Assembly (NCBI GenBank): GCA_905221605.1
Contig: CAJNDS010000110.1
Span: 82,001-146,000 of the forward strand
From: Symbiodinium natans
Taxonomy: Eukaryota > Sar > Dinophyceae > Suessiales > Symbiodiniaceae
Reading direction: 5' to 3'
DNA: 64,000 bases
Under the pieces are notes generated by a model. It saw only the letters and a list, made by a program, of their open reading frames with translations, did not search any database and was not told the origin of the DNA. This document shows positions 46,694 through 64,000 of this stretch, in pieces. The first letter of the stretch is position 1. The number at the start of each line of letters is the position of its first letter. A program made the translations under genes and the position numbers.

Positions 46694-47542
46694 GCCGGCG
46701 ATTTGAGTAGCCCCCGTCTGCATATTCTGGGTTCGGTGTTTAGGGTTTAGGGTTTAGGGTTCAAGGTTCAGGGTTTAGGGTTTAGGGTTTAGGGTTTGGG
46801 CTTTAAGGTTAGGGGGGGGGGGGTGGAGTTTGGGTCCACATACGCCCCTAGCCCGAACTGGACCCTATATGCGTTTCGCATCCCAAGCTCCACCTACATG
46901 GACCTCTATTTAGGAACCTAACCCTTTCTATAATTCGGGTTGTCGTTGACCTGGCCCTTACCCTCTTTGAACGCTTCTGAAGTAAGTGCCCTTAGGTTGT
47001 CTAGGGCATATACGGGTGCATAAGGGGTCCCCGTTTAAGCGCCCCATATTTAGGGCCCATGTAACTACCCAAGAGCAGAGCCTTAGCTGCCATTTCGCCT
47101 CCTTCTGAGCAGATCTGCCCAAGGAGGAGATCGGTCTGCAGATGTTTTTTTTGAGTTTGCTATAAGAGTTTAGGGTTCAGGGTTTAGGCTCTAGGGTTTA
47201 GGGTTTGGGGTTTAGGGTTTGGGCGGGGTTTACGCTAAACAGGGACGCCTCATATAGACTCCCAAATGTTAAAATCCCCTTTTACAAGGGACCCGAATAA
47301 GATACAAGGGGGTTTATGCTAATAAGGGACCCCTAACATACACTCCCGAATGTTAAAATCCACTTAAAAAACCCGAATAAGGTAATTCCCCCTATGATCG
47401 TAACCTCCATAAGGTAGCGGGGAATCAGGGAACTGGCTAATCAATTGCAATGGCCAGCACTTCTTTCAAGGGATGATTCTGATGGTTGCTTTGCTGCGCT
47501 ATACCTTATTTGATTCTGCTAATTTATGCGATAGCCTCATCC
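46694..47542. other. Interval between channel and ankyrin gene B
   Basis: TTTAGGG tracts (46738-46805, 47165-47225), fragments of two foldback families (46835-47075), and a duplicated family-B-like element (47224-47400). No exon seen. Confidence 0.6.
47224..47400. mobile_element. MITE family B-like, two tandem units
   Basis: GGGGTTTACGCTAA...CCCGAATAAG occurs twice in direct repeat (47228 and 47312). Confidence 0.55.
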
Positions 47543-49177
47543 ATGGCCTCCTCCCCACGCGCTGAAGACAACTTGCTCCACATTTGGGGCATTTCTGGCG
47601 AAGAGCTGGCCGCTTTGAGCACGAATGAGCTGAGTGACGTCGCTACCCTCAAGCTCCACTTGCGCAAGCTGCACGGCTTTCCTGTATCCATCCAGCAGCT
47701 CCTACATCGCAACACTATCTTGGAGGATGCTGCTTTGCTGGACGTGTCGCTGGACTTGCAGCTGTTGCTGAAGCCCTCTCCCTCGCAAAGACTTGTTGCG
47801 GACGAGTTCATCTATGCTGCTTCGAATGGCCTGAACGAGGTTGTCCGCCTGCTTCTTAAAGCTGGTGCTGACAAGGACCTGAGAGACGTTGACGGTAAGA
47901 CAGCCCTCATGTGCGCATCCGACAGGGGTCATGTTGATATCGCACGCGTGCTGGTGGAAGCGGGTGCCGACAAGGACGTAGGAGCCATTGATGGCAAGAC
48001 AGCTCTCATTTGTGCTTGCGACAACGGCCATGTTGACATTGCGCGTATATTGGTAGAGGCGGGTGCTGATAAGGACTTAGCTGATGATGAGCACAATACA
48101 GCACTTATCTGCGCATCTGACCAGGGCCACGTTGAGATTGCGCACTTGCTGGTGGAAGCTGGGGCTAACACGAACTTGAAAGGCTATGCGCGTAAAACAG
48201 CCCTCATATGCGCATCTGAGCAGGGGCACGGCGAGGTGACACGCTTGCTGGTAGAAGCAGGTGCCGACACGGACTCGAAAACCATTGATGGCAAGACAGC
48301 TCTCATTTACGCGTGTGGCTATGGCCACGTGGACATCGCGCACTTGCTGGTGGGCTCGGGTGCTAACAAGGACTTGGCAGACGATGAACGCAGGACGGCC
48401 CTCATTTGCGCATCTGACAAGGGCCACGTCGAGACTGCGCGCTTGCTGGTGGAAGCTGGCGTTGACATGGACTGGACAGATGATGATGGGCAAACAGCGC
48501 TCATGTTCGCATGTGAGAACGGCCACATGGACATTGCGCGCTTACTGGTGGAGGCAGGCGCTAGCAAGGACTTGGCAGGTGCTGGTGGCAAGGCAGCTCT
48601 GATCTACGCGTGCGACCATGGCCATGTGGGCATTGCGCGATTGCTTCTGGAGGCAGGCGCGAACATGGACTGGGCAGACGAGGAGTTGCAGACGGCGCTC
48701 ATGTGCGCATGTGAGAATGGGGACGTTGAGACTGCACGTTTGCTGGTGGAATTCGGCGCTGACACGGAGTTGCAAGACGTCGATGGCTGGACAGCTCTCA
48801 TGTGCGCGACTGGGGGAGGCCATTTCAAGATTGTGCGTTTGCTGGTGGAAGCTGGTGCTGGCAAAGATGTGACAGACAGATATGGCAGGACAGCTCTCCG
48901 TTGCGCATGTGAGTACGGCCGTGTTGACATTGCGCGCTGGCTGGTGGAGGCTGGTGCGAACATGGACCTGAAAGCCAGCGATGACAAAACAGCCCTCACG
49001 CGCGCTTCTGAGGAGGGCCATGTGGAGGTTGCACGCTTGCTGGTCGAGGCGGGTGCTGGCAAAGACTGGGTGAACTTGAGCATGCATGGCAGGACCGTTC
49101 TCACGTGCGCGCATATGGCAGGGGTTATGCGTCGATTGCTTGCTTGCTGTGGCAAGCTGATGCTGACAAAGATTTGA
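47543..49177 (+). CDS. UBL-ankyrin repeat protein B
   Basis: Single-exon ORF, 544 codons from the ATG at 47543 (the frame is open 19 codons further up without an ATG). Residues about 8-80 form the ubiquitin-like module (HIWGISGEELAALSTNEL, LRKLHGFPVSIQQLL), followed by about thirteen 33-residue ankyrin repeats of the DGKTALICACDNGHVDIARI type. The last repeat is cut short: after LLACCGK the +2 frame would read ADADKDLTAFF, the normal repeat ending, so a small indel near 49155 has truncated the C-terminus. Ankyrin arrays bind proteins; partner unknown. Same architecture as gene A, but without introns, which fits a retrocopy. High GC3, unlike surrounding DNA. Confidence 0.88.
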   Translation: MASSPRAEDNLLHIWGISGEELAALSTNELSDVATLKLHLRKLHGFPVSIQQLLHRNTILEDAALLDVSLDLQLLLKPSPSQRLVADEFIYAASNGLNEVVRLLLKAGADKDLRDVDGKTALMCASDRGHVDIARVLVEAGADKDVGAIDGKTALICACDNGHVDIARILVEAGADKDLADDEHNTALICASDQGHVEIAHLLVEAGANTNLKGYARKTALICASEQGHGEVTRLLVEAGADTDSKTIDGKTALIYACGYGHVDIAHLLVGSGANKDLADDERRTALICASDKGHVETARLLVEAGVDMDWTDDDGQTALMFACENGHMDIARLLVEAGASKDLAGAGGKAALIYACDHGHVGIARLLLEAGANMDWADEELQTALMCACENGDVETARLLVEFGADTELQDVDGWTALMCATGGGHFKIVRLLVEAGAGKDVTDRYGRTALRCACEYGRVDIARWLVEAGANMDLKASDDKTALTRASEEGHVEVARLLVEAGAGKDWVNLSMHGRTVLTCAHMAGVMRRLLACCGKLMLTKI

Positions 49178-50025
49178 CGGCCTTCTTTTGTGGCATGCCA
49201 GACTGGGCTTGCTTGTGCACCTGACCAAAGTCTCGGGTTGACATTTCATTTTGGACCCAAACCTTACACCCTAAACCCGAACCGCGCGAGCGTGCAAAGC
49301 ATTTGAACCAGGCCCTCTGAGCTATGGAGGGGCCCCGAGCAGGCCGAAATTTGAGAGGAACCCATCCCACCTTCCCCTTGTTCGTGCAAATTTCTGACGG
49401 ATATTTAGTTGGTTGAATTCGGACTCAGCGTATATACGTAGGGTTTAGGGTTGGTAGGGTTTAGGGTTGCTTGTCATGGCTGATCGGGTTTAGGATGTCT
49501 TAGCCTAGGGTGTCTTGTGGGTCAAGTAGCAAGTCTTGGCAGCCTAGGTGGCGTCTTTCCGGGGTGGCTAGAGCAAACCCTAAGCTGGACCCCGAAACAC
49601 AAAACATCTGAGGTTTAGGGTTTAGGTTTAGGGTTTAGGGTTTAGGGTTTAGGGTTTAGGGTTTAGGGTTTAGGGTTTAGGGTTTAGGGTTTAGGGTTTC
49701 GGCTTGCCAGTTGTAGCTCAGCCTGAACCTCTGATGCGAGACCCTGCAGGAAAGCGGTAGCCGATCATCGGGTTGTTGGTCATCGAGTATGTACACAGCA
49801 GAACCTCTCAGTCTCGAGCAATTGACGTAGAGGTACGTAAACCGTAGACCCTAAACCCTGAACCGTAAACCCTAAAGCCTAGATCCTAAACCCTAAACCC
49901 TATAAACCCAAGCCCTAAATCCCAGACCCTGAACTGTCTGAGGTCTTGCGTTGATTAGGGGGGGGGGGGGTTCCTCGAACCCTGAGGCCTAAACCCCGAA
50001 ACCCTGAACCGCCGAACATCCTGAG
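49178..50025. other. Interval after ankyrin gene B
   Basis: Degenerate telomeric words and a clean TTTAGGG array (49612-49699). No secure exon. Confidence 0.6.
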
Positions 50026-59571
<9,546 letters not shown>

Positions 59572-62020
59572 GCTGATTCACCCCCAAGGGTTCAGGGTTC
59601 CGGTTTCAGGGTTTAGGGTTTAGGGTTTAGGGTTTGGGGTTTGGGGTGTGGGGTTTAGGGTTTCGGATTTAGGGTTTTGGGGTCCCCACTTCGTCGGTAC
59701 ACGGAACTGCTTCTTCATGTCATAGGGAATCAAGGAATGCGGATGCCTGATGTCTTTGAGCGACGCAAGGCACCTAATATCTCGATCCCCGAACCACGAA
59801 GTAGCACAGCTTGCTTGACCGTTGTTTGTTGAACTAGTCCGTGTATGGCTAGTTTGTGCTTACATGGAACCATCACAGTTCAGTCAGTTGTTGCGACGAC
59901 TTTCGTTGCAACCCGTTGTAGAAATTTGCGATACAGTTTGGTGGACCAGAGAATAGTGCGTCAGCGACTTGGAGACAAGAAGTCTCAAAGTCCCGTTTGG
60001 CACTGGACATTACAGATCAGCCTGGATCTTTAAGTCGTGATTTTTGCTGTTGCTATTTCTACCACTACTCTGGACAGTGCTTCTCTACATGTTGTTTTAG
60101 CAGTAGTTGCAGTTGTCGTTGTAGTAGATGCCTGTGGCAAGAGCGGTTGCAGCAGCAGTAGGAGTACAAGTAGTCAGTGGTGCTGGCTGTGGTCGTGGCC
60201 TTGGTGGTGGTGATGGTGGTGGTGGTACGAGTAGTACTATTGGTAGTAGCCTTGATAGCCAAAAGAGATTGCAACTTATGACATCGGACTATCCGTTACC
60301 CCCTCTCATTCTTATTCAGTTCGCGAGAGCGCGAGCGAGCGGGGGAAGGAATGAAGGAACCGAAAGGGAAGGAATGAAGACACAGAAAGACAGCGAGCGA
60401 GCGAGAGTTGGAGACAAAGAACGAAAGAAATAGTGAAAGAGATGCAAGAATCAAGAGCCGAATTAAGAAAACAACACTCAGAAGCACGTACACAAATCAA
60501 TAACCAACGAACGACAAAGAAACAAAAGCTTAAACAGATGAAAGGCAACAAAGAACGACACAAAAAGAAGACTTCTTCGATAGAGTAATTGAGCGCGAGG
60601 AAGATAGACTGCGAGAGAGAGAGAGACAGAGATAACAAAAAAGAGAGAGAGAGGGAGAGAGCGAGAACAAAAAAGCAAGGACAGAGAGAGAGAGAGAGAG
60701 AGAGAAACAGTCAGGCGATCGAAACCTGTTTGAAAGGCCTTATTGGCGCAAGTTGGGTTTGGGGTTAAACTTTTGTTCCGCCCTGAACAAACCCAGGGCT
60801 TTTCAATGAAAACACCTGAACATTTAACGCCTAAACCTTCAAACCAGAAACCTTTAAGCCCTAGGCCCCAGGGATTAGGGTTAAGGGTTTACTTGAACCC
60901 TCTCAGTTGCTTGGGACCCTTGGTGGGAAGTTCGGCCTCTCATTTTTCTTCGACCAGCCACAGCCCGAGGCGTTCTGGCTGAGCGAGCGTCTGAGTAGAC
61001 AAAACGCAGTGGATCTGGCTTCAGGGTTTACCTAGTAGTAGAGTAGGTAACCTTTAACCTTTTTGGGGCAATGGAATCCCCTTATAATCCTAAAGGTTAA
61101 ACTTTAGTTCCCCCAGGTTACTGGACAACTAAGGTTAGGGTGTAGTGTTTAGGGCCTATAGGTTTTAGGGTTTGGGGTTTAGGATTTAGGGTGTCTAGGG
61201 TGTTTAGATGTGTTTCGGGTGTTTAGGGTGTTCAGGGAAAACGCCCATGAACTAGGGCAATGGGTTAAGGGCCTAGGCTTCAGGTGTTTGGGGTTTCGGG
61301 GTTGTGTGGGGGTAGCAAAGTTGTCTTGTTGAACCCTATAAACCCTAAACCCTAAAACCTTCTGTCGGGGGGGGGGGGGGGGTGATTGAAATGCAGGCGA
61401 TTTCGAGGTCGGGTTCCGAGGCTTCAGGCTTCGGGGTGTTGACCTAAGGGGGAGGAGGACTCATTTGTTTGCGGTTCCCAACTGTCACTGTACATCATGT
61501 AAAGTTTTAGACGCGTTCGGCCGCTCCAATTCCGTGAACTCCAACATGCCGTCGCAACGTTTCGTCCGTCCGTTACAGCATTTCGAGGCGTGTAGTTGCC
61601 TAAGGCTCTCGGAGCCACCCAAAATTTTTCCGCACCCACAGCCATATCTCGCAAATCCCCACGCCCCCTCCCCCCCAACCCTTTCCGCCCAATCCTGAAC
61701 CAACCCGACAGCCGCTGAATTCGGTCTTTGGGCTCCCCTTTCTCCAGTGAGGAGGGGTTTCCACCCACCCGCGCCCAAGAAAACCCTGACCTCAACTTTC
61801 AACCCTAAACCCTAAACCCTGAAGCATCCCGAAACACTTCCACCCTAAGCCCTAACTCTCCAGCTTTGAAAGTAACCAGCAAATGCCAAAAGGGTTAGGG
61901 TGTAGGGTATAGGGTTCCAAACCCTAAACCCTAAACCCTAAACCCTAAAACCCTAAACCCTAAACCCTACAAGCCCACACCCTAAAGCCTAAACCCTGAA
62001 GCCGAGACGGGAGAGTGCAG
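59572..62020. other. Interval with simple repeats, no secure exon
   Basis: GTT/GGT trinucleotide stretches (60090-60260), GA-rich runs (60330-60710), MITE family C (61031-61134), a poly-G run near 61365. The open frames at 61424-61802 look like chance. Confidence 0.55.
61031..61134. mobile_element. MITE family C, copy 3
   Basis: CCTAGTAGTAGAGTAGGTAA ... CTGGACAACTAAGG. Confidence 0.78.
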
Positions 62021-63758
62021 CGCCATGGTGTGATCCAAGCGCAGCAACTCGGAAGAGGCGGGTTCTCCAGCAAACAGTAGTAGTTAGAATCACGAAGTCA
62101 CGAAGTCTGCACGCAAGGCCGGCGATAGCTTGCCGCCATGCCGACGGCAAGCAGCAGTTGTGGTTTTGCTGGGCCCCGAGTTGAGAGTGTGATGAGTGTG
62201 GGGGTTTAGGGTTTTGGGTTTTGGGTTTAGGGTTGGGGGTTTTGGGCTTTGGGTTTAGGGTTTAGGGTTGTCTTTACTTCACGTCCCTTTCAAGCCACGG
62301 CGAGATCGACCGCTTCAACATGTCAAGAAGCAAGATCAAAACTTGGCCACGACTCAATCGACTGCGAAAGGCGAACGGCACTGAGCGAGACCGTGATTTG
62401 GCACATTGGGCGAATCCTACCCTTAACCCTTAACCCCAAAGCCTAAACAATATAAACCCTTTACCTCCAACGTAAGAATGCCCGCATACTGACCCTGAAC
62501 CCTAAGTCCCAACTACAACCGCAAAACCCTAACACCGCCAAAGCCTTCAAACACCAAAAGGCCGGCTACCTTTGAGGCTGCCTTCCCGGCTGCTTTCCCT
62601 TTAAGAAAGGGGCTGTCGTAACGTATGAGGGAAAATCATAGCACCGGGGAAATCGGAATACCTGCGCTCATCGGGCCTCAAATCCTTTGCCAGAACCCTG
62701 CAACCTTTGTCGTGGGAGGGCAGACGTCTCGGGTGTCGGTTGAGGGCTTAGGGTACAGCTGGGAAGAACCGTAAGCCGCCCTAAAGGCCCTAAGCCCTGA
62801 ACCCGCCGAAGACCAAACACCCTAAATTTGAACATCTCTTCAGGGTCTACGTCTGGATCAGCTGAGGCCGTGCAGGCGACGAAGAAGGGCGCATCATCCT
62901 CAGATGTGAGCTCGGGTGCAAGCAGACCGGGTTTGCAAGCCGAGTCCCTTCCCCTCGTAGGTCCCTGTTCTAGTCAGATTCCTATAGGGAGGGGCCTTTG
63001 CACCAGTCATCCCCTCCCCCTCTCTTACCCCCCTTCCCCCCAATGTTCAAAAGCCCCCCCCCCCCCCCCCGCCATATTCTGTAATATAGCCATAACGGGA
63101 TTAGTTATAGGGAAGGGACCAGGAGGAAGAGATCAAGCTCCAGACTCTAAACCCTGTCTACTCTTTGTCCTATGCCTGGATCAGTAGATATGGGGCTTGT
63201 CTTGGTGGGCCCTTGCCCTTTTCGAGGATTTTCCAGAGTAGCGACCGAGCAATAACAGAGGCCCGCTATATTTTAGCTCGCATCCCCTGGCCGGAAGACA
63301 AACCCTCAACCCGAAACCCTATACCCTATACCCTAACCCTAAACCAGAACCCTCTTAGAAACCCTAAACCCTAAACCCTAAACCCTAAACCCTAAACCCT
63401 AAACCCTATACCCTATACCCTAACCCTAAACCAGAGCCCTCTTAGCCTGGGAAGGTCTTCTGGGGTGGGGAGGCCTGCCGGCCCGAAGTCCCAACCTCCA
63501 AGAACAGCGAAGCGCTGAGGCAGCCAGTCTAGGGCTCTCATCTTTGACCCCAACCCGACACGGCCGCGGCTTAGGGTTTAGGGTTTAGGGTTTCGGGTTT
63601 AGGGTTTAGGGTTTAGGGTTTAGGGTTTAGGGTTTAGGCTTTAGGCTTTAGGCTTTAGGGTTTAGGGTTTCGGGTTTCGGGTTTCGGGTTTCGGGTTTCG
63701 GTTTCACCCGCCACAGGAACTGCCGCTGAAGGTGGAGAAGAGAGCCAAGGGAAAGAAG
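62021..63758 (+). CDS. Exon group of an unassigned low-complexity protein
   Basis: Exons 62021-62057 (RHGVIQAQQLGR), 62844-62905 (STSGSAEAVQATKKGASSSD) and 63717-63758 (ELPLKVEKRAKGKK) join in phase with GC, GT and GC donors. The product is Ser/Ala/Lys-rich, suggesting a disordered, possibly nuclear tail. It may belong to the preceding unidentified gene or a separate one. Confidence 0.35.
63565..63705. repeat. TTTAGGG/TTTCGGG mixed array
   Basis: TTTAGGG units grading into TTTCGGG just before the exon at 63717. Confidence 0.93.
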
Positions 63759-64000
63759 GCGGGTGAAGACTTTCAGTGCTGAAAGGCTCACAAAAGTTCA
63801 GGGTCTGGTTTGCATCCCAAGCCCCGGAAGCAGTGAAGCCAAGTTCGAAAGCTCGAATCCGCGGTTTGTGTGATTTCTGCAAAGCCCGAAATCCACTAAG
63901 CCTGAAACCCTAAACCCTAAACCCAAAACCTGAAACCCGACAACCCTGAAGATGTTTAAGGTCCAGCCCTAAACCCTAAATCCTAACCCAAGCGGGGCCC

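Noticed and set aside
48077-49249. Long antisense ORFs over the ankyrin genes and the LTR-element ORFs
   Set aside because: Mirror frames of high-GC3 coding sequence. The sense strand has the domain motifs.
62280-62425. Open frame HGEIDRFNMSRSKIKTWP
   Set aside because: Lies between TTTAGGG and CCCTTAA and cannot be joined in phase to its neighbours. Kept out of the gene models.

Overview
The window reads as nuclear DNA of a dinoflagellate, most likely Symbiodiniaceae-like. The evidence is plant-type telomeric heptamers (TTTAGGG/CCCTAAA) scattered through the whole 64 kb in both orientations, tiny exons spliced with GC, GT and GA donors and AG|G acceptors, all recognised multi-exon host genes on the + strand, and ubiquitin-like/ankyrin proteins with the familiar [17 protein letters not shown] repeat. 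No long ORF represents the main genes. I found them by reading exon by exon and checking that reading phase carries across each junction.

Layout. (1) 1.3-32.1 kb, + strand: a tRNA-dihydrouridine synthase of the DUS3 type in 20 visible exons (N-terminus lies left of the window). Its introns carry three passengers: an 8.8 kb LTR element on the - strand in intron 1 (1594-10435), a small GC-rich four-exon gene of unknown function in intron 13 (23.2-23.9 kb), and an ankyrin-repeat gene broken by one frameshift in intron 18 (29.5-31.2 kb). (2) 37.4-46.7 kb, + strand: a single-domain voltage-gated-type cation channel: pore helix with a TLDSW filter, S6, then two EF-hands, cut into exons as short as 8, 21 and 27 nt. 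The S1-S5 exons must lie in 32-37 kb or further left, but I could not place them safely. (3) 47.5-49.2 kb: a second, intronless, nearly intact UBL-ankyrin gene. (4) 50.0-59.6 kb, + strand: an unidentified gene whose nine exons join in phase. (5) 62.0-63.8 kb: three more in-phase exons of an unassigned, low-complexity protein. The rest is telomere-like arrays, foldback MITE families, palindromes, microsatellites and poly-C/G tracts.

Two observations stand out. First, exons sit in windows of the form CCCTAAA-exon-TTTAGGG. Thus most introns start with a TTTAGGG-type tract just after the donor and end with a CCCTAAA-type tract just before the acceptor, a complementary bracket that could fold the intron or that records telomere-to-telomere joins or telomere-tipped introners. 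Second, the LTR element sits in telomeric repeat with a 5-bp TAGGG duplication, has nearly identical LTRs, a copia-like half-tRNA-iMet primer site and a polypurine tract, yet shows no pol. It encodes large WW/S1/CCCH-finger RNA-binding-type proteins instead.
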